The notes under the pieces are model-generated. The model saw only the letters and a list, made by a program, of their open reading frames with translations, was not told the DNA's origin and made no database searches. A program made the position numbers and the translations under genes. Source: Deltaproteobacteria bacterium RIFOXYD12_FULL_57_12 (lineage in GTDB: Bacteria > Desulfobacterota > Desulfobulbia > Desulfobulbales > BM004). Taken from it: a DNA stretch of 36,699 bases. The DNA lies in NCBI GenBank assembly GCA_001799275.1, contig MGTE01000057.1, forward strand, positions 5,598 to 42,296, written 5' to 3'. Shown here piece by piece: positions 6,799 to 14,493 of this stretch (position 1 is its first letter; every line of letters starts with the position of its first letter).

Positions 6799-9039
6799 CT
6801 ACGGTTTAGGAGCCTTCTCCTTTTTCTTGACGCCGGTCAGTTGCTCGCGCAGGGAATTTGTCTTTTCCTTGAACTTGTTGATGTATTGGTCGAGGACATC
6901 CTCGGACTCGATGACATAGGGTGTGATCATGATCAGCAGTTCGGTGCTGTTGTTCGACTGGGACTGGTATTTGAACAGCCAGCCGAACAGGGGAATGTCT
7001 TTGGCGATCGGGATGCCATTTTCGTTGAGTTCCCCTTTTTTCTTTATGAGCCCGCCCATCATGATGGATTGGCCGTCCTTGACCGCCAGCTTGGTCTTCA
7101 GTTGTCTGGTGATGATGATCGGGGAATCAATGCCTGAACTCGTATTCTTGGCAAGGTCGTTCACCTGCTGATCAATATCCAGGATGATGATGCCGTTGTA
7201 GTTGATCCGTGGCGTCACGGTTAGAATAATGCCGGTGTCTTTGTATTGGACGGTCCTCGTATTGGTGCCACCTGTCGTGTCATTCAATGCTTCCGAGGTG
7301 ACAACCGGCACCTGCTGGCCGACGTTCACCGTGGCGGTTTCATTATTGAGCACCAGGACCTGTGGCGAGGAAAGAATGGAGACATCGTTGGCGTCCGCCA
7401 GGGCATTCAAGAGACCAACGAGTCGATCGGTGCTGCTGACCACGCTGTATGAGAAACCGCCAAGCGCCGCATCGGTCACTTTCTCAAAGTTGGTTTGGTA
7501 CGTCTGGCCGTAGGTATTGTGGTTGACGTTCAACTTCTGGTCCTTCAGTGCCCATTCAATGCCGAATTTCCAGGAGTCGTCAAGGTTGACCTCCGCCACC
7601 ATGACTTCGATCAGAACCTGGCGCGGCAGGTTGTCCAGCCGTTCCAGAAGTTTCATGAGTCGGGTGTAATCAGCCGGCATGGCCCGCAGCAGGATGACAT
7701 TGCGGCTGTCGTCCGGGATCAGGGTCGGTTCTCCGGCAAAATGCAGGGAAGAGGAGACTTCCTTGGCAATGGCCTTTCTGTTCTTCAGCCCGGCCGCACC
7801 TTCGGGCGCTGCGGCAGGGGGCTCGTTGCCGGGCGATTGCGGGTTCTGTGGCGACCGGGATGAGGCGGATTGCGGTGCACGGGCGGAGGCCGATTTTGAG
7901 CGGGTCGATGCTGTCTCGGGCCGCGTGCTGCCGCCATTTTCACTGATCATGGAATTTACAAGATCAGCGAGCTCGGATGCCACCGAATTGCGGACATTGT
8001 AGATATAGATGTTATCTCGGCCCTGGCCCTGGACAACATCGAGTTCATTGATCCATTTTTCAGCGCTTTTGATCAACGATTCACTGCTGCTTACCAGCAG
8101 AAGTGAGTTTGTCCGTTCAAGCGGGACAACGGAAACTCCTTCGTAGTCCTGTTTGTTAATTTTTAGGGCATTGAAGATTTCCACCAGCTCGTCACGGAGC
8201 TGGAAGAGGGGGGCGTTTTCCACCCGGATCAGTTTGATTTTTAACGAGGAGAGCGCCGAGATATCTATGCGGCTGAGCAGGGTAAGGGCGTCCAGTACAT
8301 TGCTTTCAAAATCGGCAATGATCAGGGTGTTGGTCGCCGTAAGATTATAGAGGGAGCCCTGGTCGGAAATATACGGCTCAATCAGCTTCTGGGCCTCGGC
8401 GGCGGAGAGATTCATGATCGGAATGACCTGGATCACCACCCGTGAAGAACTTTCGAGGTTCGAGGCCTGTTCCGGCCCATAGATCTTGCCGGCCGCAAAT
8501 TTCTTGGCAACATAGATGTAATCGTATTTGCCTTCCTGGCGAATGTCCAGGCCGTTAATGTTCAGTATTTTTCTAAAGATCTCAGGGAGCTGCGCCATCG
8601 GAATCTTGGTGCCGGATCTGATGTTGACCACGCCCTTGACCTGAGGATCAACTATATAATTCATCCCCAGAGTCGCGCCGATAACCTGGATAATCTCGTA
8701 GATATCGGCGTTATCAAAGTTGAGCAGAATACCTTCGCCAGCCGTCTGAGTTGGTACTTCCCTACTTGCTTGAGGTGTCAGTTTTTTCAGGAAAGGATTC
8801 TCCGACTCGCTTGCATCACTTAGGTCCTTGACTTTGGGAGAGCCCTCGCCCGGGAGTTCGGCCTTGTCCGCCACATCGAGGTTGCTGCTCGGCTGCGCTG
8901 GTTTCTTGACCTGGGAGCTGATCTCTTCCAGGTTCATGGTAGGTCTTTCGCTATGTTTGGTCTGCAGAAAATTCGAGCATCCGAAGACCAGTATTAAGCA
9001 GGTCAATAGTAAACCTGTTGTGATTCCCTTAAGTCGCAT
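6799..9039 (-). CDS. gspD: Type II secretion outer-membrane secretin GspD (lipoprotein form)
   Basis: This encodes 746 residues. GspD forms the outer-membrane channel of the type II secretion system. The N-terminus has a lipoprotein signal with lipobox LVFG-C (Cys21), so it is probably lipid-anchored and may not need a separate pilotin. After a low-complexity linker, the N0 domain lies at about 105-180 (LLNFDNADIYEIIQVIG), followed by N1 and N2 at about 200-345. N3 is interrupted by a Ser/Pro/Ala-rich insertion. The secretin barrel occupies about 480-715, with VPVVTSEALND, the YKDTGIILTVTPRI strand region and the closing VKDGQSIMMGGLI motif. The C-terminus is Lys-rich. Length is normal for the family. 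It is the last gene of the operon, after a 212-bp gap that contains inverted repeats. Confidence 0.96.
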   Translation of the reverse strand: MRLKGITTGLLLTCLILVFGCSNFLQTKHSERPTMNLEEISSQVKKPAQPSSNLDVADKAELPGEGSPKVKDLSDASESENPFLKKLTPQASREVPTQTAGEGILLNFDNADIYEIIQVIGATLGMNYIVDPQVKGVVNIRSGTKIPMAQLPEIFRKILNINGLDIRQEGKYDYIYVAKKFAAGKIYGPEQASNLESSSRVVIQVIPIMNLSAAEAQKLIEPYISDQGSLYNLTATNTLIIADFESNVLDALTLLSRIDISALSSLKIKLIRVENAPLFQLRDELVEIFNALKINKQDYEGVSVVPLERTNSLLLVSSSESLIKSAEKWINELDVVQGQGRDNIYIYNVRNSVASELADLVNSMISENGGSTRPETASTRSKSASARAPQSASSRSPQNPQSPGNEPPAAAPEGAAGLKNRKAIAKEVSSSLHFAGEPTLIPDDSRNVILLRAMPADYTRLMKLLERLDNLPRQVLIEVMVAEVNLDDSWKFGIEWALKDQKLNVNHNTYGQTYQTNFEKVTDAALGGFSYSVVSSTDRLVGLLNALADANDVSILSSPQVLVLNNETATVNVGQQVPVVTSEALNDTTGGTNTRTVQYKDTGIILTVTPRINYNGIIILDIDQQVNDLAKNTSSGIDSPIIITRQLKTKLAVKDGQSIMMGGLIKKKGELNENGIPIAKDIPLFGWLFKYQSQSNNSTELLIMITPYVIESEDVLDQYINKFKEKTNSLREQLTGVKKKEKAPKP

Positions 9040-9060
9040 AAGTCACCTTTTCGCCAATCT

Positions 9061-9092
9061 CTTAACGAGCCATCTTTGGCTCAATGGTTAAG
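9061..9092 (-). promoter_or_regulatory. Hairpin in the gspD leader
   Basis: Two stacked stems are visible: CTTAAC/GTTAAG (9061-9066, 9087-9092) and GAGCCA/TGGCTC (9067-9072, 9077-9082), with a 4-base loop and a 4-base bulge. It lies 22 bases before the gspD start. There is no following T-run in the direction of transcription, so an mRNA-stability or translation-control role is more likely than termination. Confidence 0.4.
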
Positions 9093-9100
9093 TTTTTTGT

Positions 9101-9243
9101 TAACTGCTCAAGTTGGTTAGTCTGTAGGGGGTTAGCCTGTAGGCTGGCGGTACTTGCTTTATTAAAAATATCTTCCAACCGTCCTTCTGTCTCTTTTTGT
9201 CTAATAGACTACAGTCTAACGGACTAACCAACCTGAGCAGTTA
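9101..9243. repeat. 143-bp element bounded by 23-bp inverted repeats
   Basis: The left arm at 9101-9123 begins TAACTGCTCA and continues GTTGGTTAGTC. The right arm at 9221-9243 is its reverse complement with two mismatches. The interior holds a perfect TAGACT/AGTCTA hairpin and a partial direct repeat around GTTAGTCTGTAGG / GTTAGCCTGTAGG. It sits between gspC and gspD. It resembles a small non-autonomous element (MITE-like) or a long mRNA stem-loop; no transposase is present. Immediate target duplications were not obvious. Confidence 0.55.
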
Positions 9244-9251
9244 TATTATTT

Positions 9252-10142
9252 TCATGGGAGACGGTTATCGCCCATTGGAATTCTGAGGCCGGCCGGGACT
9301 GGGTTGTCTGTTGACTGTGGTCGTTCCGCCTCGCCTGTTTCCGAGGATAACGGCGGTCGTCTGATTCTGAGAGAAGTCGGCGCTGGTTTTAATTTTCCGT
9401 TGCCGGTGTTCTCGGGATTTTCACCTCCTGCCGCCGGTGGGGTCGGGGCTTGTATCCCAGCTGCCGGTGGTCTTGTCTGGGCTCCGGCGCCTTCTCCTGG
9501 CCCCGTTCCCTCAACTGCGCCACCTTTCTCCGCAGGCGGAGGGCTTTTCTTGTGGGCTGGCAGTTCGGTAACGCGTTGTTTGGCAGGATCGAATAGGGGC
9601 CGCTCTATCGTTTCGCCATTTTTTGCAAAGACAATCCGCTCCGGGAGTATCTCCATAACCTCATAGCCGTTGAACTGTTCTCCCACCACCAGTTGCTGGT
9701 GCGTTACATTCTTCACGGCCGCGCGGCTAGCGACCTGACCCCTACGGCGCGGTTGCTCTTTTGGTTGGTCTTTCGCCGAGGCGGAAAAGGAGATCAGCGC
9801 TTTTTTCTCTTCGCCGATGATTATGGAGCCGGAATAGGTTACGTCTGACAACTTGAAGCTGTCATTCCCCTCGGTTGCTGTGCTGGTGGGGTCCAACTCC
9901 CTTTGCTCGTTGAACAGGTAAGACTTGTGCAGATCAGGCATGGTTGTCGGTGGCGGTGGATAGAAATCGATTTTCTCTTGGCTGACGACAGCGGTGGGCT
10001 TACCAGAGGAATCAACATCGGGTGAGACCGGAATCTGTCCGGTCTGCCAGGCGATGAAGCAGCTTCTAGCCAACAGGAGGAAGGCGATTAGCAGACCGCT
10101 GATTATCGAACCTCTAACTATCACAATTGCATCCTGATCCAA
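9252..10142 (-). CDS. gspC: GspC-like inner-membrane component of type II secretion
   Basis: This encodes 296 residues. GspC links the inner-membrane platform to the secretin. There is one N-terminal membrane segment (about residues 9-26) and a periplasmic Pro-rich linker (FYPPPPTTMPDL). A homology-region-like beta domain follows at about 90-195 (LSDVTYSGSIIIGEEKKALIS, then VGEQFNGYEVMEILPERIVFAKNGETIERPLF), which matches the pattern of GspC/PilP HR domains. Beyond about residue 200 the chain is a long Pro/Gly/Ala/Glu-rich tail with no PDZ domain, unlike the classical enterobacterial protein. It lies 6 bp after gspM and 212 bp before gspD. The assignment rests on HR-domain resemblance and position in the operon, so a PilP-like label is the alternative. 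Confidence 0.75.
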   Translation of the reverse strand: MDQDAIVIVRGSIISGLLIAFLLLARSCFIAWQTGQIPVSPDVDSSGKPTAVVSQEKIDFYPPPPTTMPDLHKSYLFNEQRELDPTSTATEGNDSFKLSDVTYSGSIIIGEEKKALISFSASAKDQPKEQPRRRGQVASRAAVKNVTHQQLVVGEQFNGYEVMEILPERIVFAKNGETIERPLFDPAKQRVTELPAHKKSPPPAEKGGAVEGTGPGEGAGAQTRPPAAGIQAPTPPAAGGENPENTGNGKLKPAPTSLRIRRPPLSSETGEAERPQSTDNPVPAGLRIPMGDNRLP

Positions 10143-10148
10143 TGTTTT

Positions 10149-10715
10149 TTATTTTTCTTGGGGGATACGGTAAAATCCACGTAGTTCCAAGAAGATAGTA
10201 AGCTTTGTGTCCCTTGACGGTTTTAGGGTGAAGCTTTCCATTTGAAACAATTTTTTTGATTGATAGAGACCGGCCAGAAAATGGGAAAACTCATTCAGGG
10301 AACCGGCGAAGCGCACCTTGATCTCGATCTCGCCGATGGTTTTACCTTGTTCGCTATTTTTCTGAAAACTCGGCTTTAAGGTCTCAAGCACCAGCCCGGC
10401 CGCGGTCAACTGTTCCTGAATGGCTATTTGCATGCTCGATGCGGCTTCCTCAACCGATTTGGCCTCAAACAGAAAGGAGTCCATCTGTTCCTTCTGTTTG
10501 ACTAATGTTGCAACCCTGGCTTTAAGCCCGGCAAGTTTACCGGCCGAGATCTGGTGCTGCCCAAGCAAGGTGACTCGGCTTTCAAGTTCTGCCTGCTGGT
10601 TTTGGAAATAGAGCGTTGCATATCTGCCGAGGTTTACCACCAGAAGCACTGCGGCAAACCACAGCAGCAAGGTTTTTGTACCGTAGCGGTCTATAAGCTG
10701 AGTGAGCCGGTTCAT
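10149..10715 (-). CDS. gspM: GspM/PilO-like inner-membrane platform protein
   Basis: This encodes 188 residues. GspM partners GspL in the inner-membrane platform of the secretion machine. A short cytoplasmic N-terminus is followed by one membrane segment (about residues 14-31). A coiled-coil region follows (about 36-85: QQAELESRVTLLGQ, KLAGLKARVATLVKQKEQMDSF), and then a ferredoxin-like periplasmic domain ending in LTIFLELRGFYRI. This is the usual PilO/GspM layout and length. Its start overlaps the end of gspL by 4 bp (ATGA), which indicates translational coupling. Confidence 0.85.
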   Translation of the reverse strand: MNRLTQLIDRYGTKTLLLWFAAVLLVVNLGRYATLYFQNQQAELESRVTLLGQHQISAGKLAGLKARVATLVKQKEQMDSFLFEAKSVEEAASSMQIAIQEQLTAAGLVLETLKPSFQKNSEQGKTIGEIEIKVRFAGSLNEFSHFLAGLYQSKKLFQMESFTLKPSRDTKLTIFLELRGFYRIPQEK

Positions 10716-11857
10716 GTGAGCGTGACTTCTACCTGGAAATAGGTTTTGTTCTGCCGCCGGCTGGTTGATTTAAGCGTGGCCTGGCCGAGTTCTTGGAGTT
10801 TTGTGGTCAATTCGCTGACATCATCGGTATAACCCTGCAGGAGAAGGGATCGGCTCTTGCCGTCCATCCGTAGCTGATCCAGGTAGGATTTTTTGGGCAA
10901 GATCTCGGCCAGTTTTTCAAGCACCGGGATAATCTCTGGGTTTTTGCCAACTGTATTCAACTGCTTGATCTCCTCGGTCACCTTTCGTTCTTGTTCGCGA
11001 AGTTTTTCCGCCTCTTGTACCTGGGGCATGATTTTATCGAGTTCCATCTCAACCAGCCGGTTGGTTCTAAGCAGGCTGAACTCCTTAACTCCGATCAAAC
11101 CAAGCACGGCAATCATATTAAGAACCAGAAGGGCGATAATCGCAATTCTCGTATAATCGGGCAGCCTGTATGTGGCGGGCAGCAGATTGAACTCCTTGAG
11201 CGCCGGCAGTTCGCTTATCAACGGCTGGGCCGGTTTGAAACTGCTGCCGGATGGTGGTTCCACATGATATATGGTCTGCGTGCCACAGAGTGACGTCAGG
11301 TCGTCGAAGGCCGGCTCGGTGCTGCACAGAAACCGATCCTCCAGGTGAGTCCCGGAGAAACTCAAGACCTTGGGAAAATTGCCCGGCAAGACTAATGCCC
11401 ATTTTGTTTTCTGGCTTGCCCGGCCGACATACCTTTGACTTTCAGGGTAGAGACCAATTAATTTGTAACCCGCCGCCAGAATATCTTGAGCGGCTTTTTC
11501 AGCGGGGCCTCGCCTGGTTACAACCAGTGATACTTTGTAGTTTTCCTTGTGGCGTCGGCTCGTAAAACTGTAGAGCACCTCTTCTTTTTTAAAGGGGGTG
11601 AGCATCTCCAGTTGGTAGGCGATGGTTTTGCGCAGATCGCTTGATTTGAGGGGAAGGAGTGCTTCCTTATAATAAATCAGTTCCTCGGAGAGATAGAGAA
11701 CGGCCCTGGCGGTTTTGACGCCATGCCGGCCGCAAAATTCAACCAGACGTTGCCCCAGTTGTTCGGATTCATCGACTACTTCGCTGATTGCGGGATCATG
11801 CGGGTGAACAATGGTCGAGCCGCGCGGGCCGATAATTATGGTCAGAATGTTCTTCAC
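10712..11857 (-). CDS. gspL: GspL, type II secretion platform protein
   Basis: This encodes 381 residues. GspL binds the ATPase GspE in the cytoplasm and GspM in the membrane. The N-terminal half (about 1-225) looks like the actin-like PilM/GspL cytoplasmic domain (LTIIIGPRGSTIV, ARAVLYLSEELIYYKEALLPL). The motif FNLLPATYR then precedes a single membrane segment (about 237-257), typical of PilN/GspL joins. A charged coiled coil (about 262-305) and a small periplasmic ferredoxin-like domain complete it. It is flanked by 4-bp overlaps with gspK upstream and gspM downstream, so it is tightly co-translated. Confidence 0.88.
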   Translation of the reverse strand: MKNILTIIIGPRGSTIVHPHDPAISEVVDESEQLGQRLVEFCGRHGVKTARAVLYLSEELIYYKEALLPLKSSDLRKTIAYQLEMLTPFKKEEVLYSFTSRRHKENYKVSLVVTRRGPAEKAAQDILAAGYKLIGLYPESQRYVGRASQKTKWALVLPGNFPKVLSFSGTHLEDRFLCSTEPAFDDLTSLCGTQTIYHVEPPSGSSFKPAQPLISELPALKEFNLLPATYRLPDYTRIAIIALLVLNMIAVLGLIGVKEFSLLRTNRLVEMELDKIMPQVQEAEKLREQERKVTEEIKQLNTVGKNPEIIPVLEKLAEILPKKSYLDQLRMDGKSRSLLLQGYTDDVSELTTKLQELGQATLKSTSRRQNKTYFQVEVTLT

Positions 11858-12897
11858 AAGGGGCTTTCCTTCCAGGACAGGTATTTTAGGCCAGCTCTTT
11901 CGACGCTGATAAGCGCACTGATCTTGATTCCTGCGGTTTCCTGCATTTTCTTTTGCTCGCCTTCGGCAGAATAACCTGCCAACCCCTCGCCAACAATAAA
12001 ATAATTTGGGTTGCGGTTTGAGGAGTAGGCAAGATAGGGGCTGAAGAGGGCATATCTTTCATCTCCGAGGATCTGTTGAGCCTGTGTTGCCGTAAGGATC
12101 TGTTGAGGCTGTGTTGCTTTTGTTGCCGTGAGCTCTTCACCCGGCGCCCCGGCAGCGGAATATGCCTCAATGATGTCCGCATCGCCGCCGGCCAGGAAGT
12201 CCAGCATTGCCGGGGTCAGGCTGTTGAAGTTAATCTTACTGCCAGGATTGTAGACAGTAAAGACCTCGGCAGCGGTAAATTTGCCGGCCAGAACATCTGT
12301 GCCGTTGACCAGAAAGAATTCCGCCGGGTCCACAATCGCGCCATTCCTGGGGATATACGGGTCGATCATCGCCTTGTAAGTGTCCTGTTCCGCGCCATGC
12401 AACCGGTGAAAATTATCCGTGTCGCGCCAATCGGCCAAGGAGTCAACGATAGTGGCAATCTGTTCCTCGTCTAATCCATAGTGTTTAAAAAAAAGTTCAA
12501 GCAGCCCGGCAGGCGCTGAGTTCAAATCTATCTTGCCGGTTTCGTTTACCGCATAGTATGCCACCTTACCGGCCGGCAGGAATGTTTCATAGGTGTGTCC
12601 CTCATGAAATTTTTCATTTGCCAGCTCATTGTCGCTGGTCGGCAGGTCCAGCAACCGGAAAAGCGCGAGGTTGAGGCCGGCCTCGGCGAGAAACCTGGAA
12701 CGGAAATTCATCTTCGTATTGTTGGCAATCTGGACCTCGGTGCGGACCATCATGATGTATTGGGATGCCATGAAGGTTAAGAGCAACAGAACAACGACCA
12801 CAATCAGGAGGGCGAAACCTTTTTCAGAGGGTTGGCGCCATCGTGCCAGATCCGCAGGTCTTGATTCTGGCTGGTTGATTTTATAGAATATTTTCAT
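11854..12897 (-). CDS. gspK: GspK minor pseudopilin
   Basis: This encodes 347 residues. GspK is the largest minor pseudopilin and caps the pseudopilus tip. The leader ends KG-FALLIVVVVLLLL, with prepilin-peptidase cleavage after Gly27. As expected for GspK, there is no Glu at mature position 5. The alpha-domain insertion is visible at about 120-260, including GKIDLNSAPAGLLELFF and SLADWRDTDNFHRLHGAEQDTY, the helix-hairpin-helix-like part of GspK. A second similar stretch, KINFNSLTPAMLDFLAGG, follows. The gene follows gspI after 14 bp and overlaps gspL by 4 bp. Confidence 0.94.
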   Translation of the reverse strand: MKIFYKINQPESRPADLARWRQPSEKGFALLIVVVVLLLLTFMASQYIMMVRTEVQIANNTKMNFRSRFLAEAGLNLALFRLLDLPTSDNELANEKFHEGHTYETFLPAGKVAYYAVNETGKIDLNSAPAGLLELFFKHYGLDEEQIATIVDSLADWRDTDNFHRLHGAEQDTYKAMIDPYIPRNGAIVDPAEFFLVNGTDVLAGKFTAAEVFTVYNPGSKINFNSLTPAMLDFLAGGDADIIEAYSAAGAPGEELTATKATQPQQILTATQAQQILGDERYALFSPYLAYSSNRNPNYFIVGEGLAGYSAEGEQKKMQETAGIKISALISVERAGLKYLSWKESPL

Positions 12898-12911
12898 CGC
12901 ATCGGCGGGTT

Positions 12912-13235
12912 TTATAATTTATTTTTTTCCAATTTCAACGTCACGAACCCCTGCTCTTCATCAGCTACCAGCACTAATCGGAACTGCAGACCTTCAAGGT
13001 AAATCGTCTGGTCAGGCTCGGTTGTGGGGTCTTCCTGATCGGCCAACAGGCTGTTTTCAAAAAGCAGGGCGTTCATGAACATATCTGTACGTTTCTGTCC
13101 GAGCCGGGAGATGTTTTTTGCTGAAAGGGAAAAGTTCTGCAGGATTGCGACATAGGACAGACCCAGGATAACAGTGGCTACTAATACCTCTAAGAGGGTA
13201 AAACCTTTTTGTCTGCCGCGACCGCTTTTCGGCAT
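12912..13235 (-). CDS. gspI: GspI minor pseudopilin
   Basis: From ATG 13235 this gives 107 residues with an 11-residue basic leader, QKG-FTLLEVLVATVILGL, including Glu at mature position 5. GspI and GspJ form the pseudopilus tip with GspK. I prefer this start because the leader length is typical and GGAG lies 10 bases upstream. An ATG at 13340 that overlaps the gspJ stop would add 35 residues rich in Pro and Arg, unusual for a prepilin leader, but the overlap style matches other genes in this operon, so it cannot be excluded. The C-terminal part has beta-rich segments (QTIYLEGLQFRLVLVADEEQGFVTLKL). The assignment as GspI rests on size and position between J and K. Confidence 0.85.
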   Translation of the reverse strand: MPKSGRGRQKGFTLLEVLVATVILGLSYVAILQNFSLSAKNISRLGQKRTDMFMNALLFENSLLADQEDPTTEPDQTIYLEGLQFRLVLVADEEQGFVTLKLEKNKL

Positions 13236-13336
13236 CACCGATCGCTCCGATCGGCCGGCCACAAAGTTTAGCCGGCCATGCATGCTTGTCGGATGTTTCC
13301 GGCGCGGTAACGGAGGAATCAAGAAGGGCAGCGGGT

Positions 13337-13918
13337 TCATTTTTTTTGCGTATTTTGCAGGGGAGTTTTGGTTAAGATATCTTCTTCCCGGTTTGCGCAG
13401 CGCGGATAAAAGGTGTGCTGATTGCCGGCATAATCGATACTCACGGAACGGGTCTCGGGATCATACTCCATGGCGATGGCGCTTTCGATTTTGCTTAAGG
13501 CAGTCATTTCCTTGAAATCAGGCTGGTAGTTCTCCGTGTAGTCAATATTATAGAAATCCTTTTTTTCAAGATAGTATAATATTTGGTCAGCTTGATCGTA
13601 GCGGTACACGGCCAAGACCAATTCTGCGGACCGGTTGATTAAAGGGACGCGGGTGACAACGCGTAACGTGTCGCCATCAGTTGAAATTATTGGAACTTTA
13701 GTCTGCGGGTCGTACCAGGCACTGCTGATCTGTCGGTGCAGCAGGTCAAGCAGTCCCTGCTGCCGCGCGTTAACCAGGAGTTGTTTCTCGCCTTTGTGCG
13801 ACGCGCGGATTGCGACGTTCATGATTGAATAGATCATGGTGGATATCATGCCAAGGAGGACTACCGCCACCAGCAACTCCACAAGGGTGAAACCTTTCTG
13901 GTGACTTGGGAAGAGCAT
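13337..13918 (-). CDS. gspJ: GspJ minor pseudopilin
   Basis: This encodes 193 residues. A short 9-residue leader ends QKG-FTLVELLVAVVLLGMIS, with Glu at mature position 5, a standard type IV pilin-like signal. The body is longer than GspI and beta-rich (GDTLRVVTRVPLINRSAELVLAVYRYD, TRSVSIDYAGNQHTFYPR), typical of GspJ. It is separated from gspH by 98 bp and overlaps the longer possible gspI start. It is predicted to sit in the pseudopilus tip complex with GspI and GspK. Confidence 0.88.
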   Translation of the reverse strand: MLFPSHQKGFTLVELLVAVVLLGMISTMIYSIMNVAIRASHKGEKQLLVNARQQGLLDLLHRQISSAWYDPQTKVPIISTDGDTLRVVTRVPLINRSAELVLAVYRYDQADQILYYLEKKDFYNIDYTENYQPDFKEMTALSKIESAIAMEYDPETRSVSIDYAGNQHTFYPRCANREEDILTKTPLQNTQKK

Positions 13919-14016
13919 GGGCAGCCTGATTTGTCCGAGGTTTGTCCGTCTTGGTGTTATTCGGTTGATAGCATGAAAAATATGTTGGCGCGTAATGAAG
14001 CGTCGCGGTGGCCAGG

Positions 14017-14493
14017 TCAGTTCATTAACGGCAGGGCGGTAAGCGGATCCATGGTAATCCTCTGGGTCCGCTGACCCTTGGTCAGAACGATTTCCGCCGG
14101 GGTTACCTGACTTTCAGGGAAAAACACCACCTCTGCCGGCTGCAGAGCGAGGCTGTCAATGTCCTCAAAATCATACCTCTTGGCTTCCGATTCGGTGCCA
14201 TTCAGTAGAAGCAGAGCGAAGGGGTTGTCCGGATCAACCATTATTCGTACTTCTCTGCCCTTGCTCACCGACAGGAGTCGGGCATAGCGCAATGCGCCCG
14301 CAAGCTTCTCGGTCTGCCGGCGGAATTCAACATTGTTGGCGATCCGAATGGCACTTGGTGCGGCAAGTGCGGCGATTACTCCCAAGATGATGAGGACAAC
14401 CAGCAGTTCAAATATGGAAAAACCTGCCAGCCGCGGTTCGGTTGTTTGCGGCGACCAGGAGCGTTGGCATACGGATGGCCGGCGGGGAATCAT
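14017..14493 (-). CDS. gspH: GspH minor pseudopilin
   Basis: This encodes 158 residues. The leader is 24 residues, ending LAG-FSIFELLVVLIILGVIA, with Glu at mature position 5. The hydrophobic helix is followed by KLAGALRYARLLSVSKGREVRIMVD, which matches the GspH/FimT family pattern. GspH joins the pseudopilus shaft to the tip. Its ATG overlaps the gspF stop by 4 bp, so translation is coupled. Length is normal for the family. Confidence 0.9.
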   Translation of the reverse strand: MIPRRPSVCQRSWSPQTTEPRLAGFSIFELLVVLIILGVIAALAAPSAIRIANNVEFRRQTEKLAGALRYARLLSVSKGREVRIMVDPDNPFALLLLNGTESEAKRYDFEDIDSLALQPAEVVFFPESQVTPAEIVLTKGQRTQRITMDPLTALPLMN

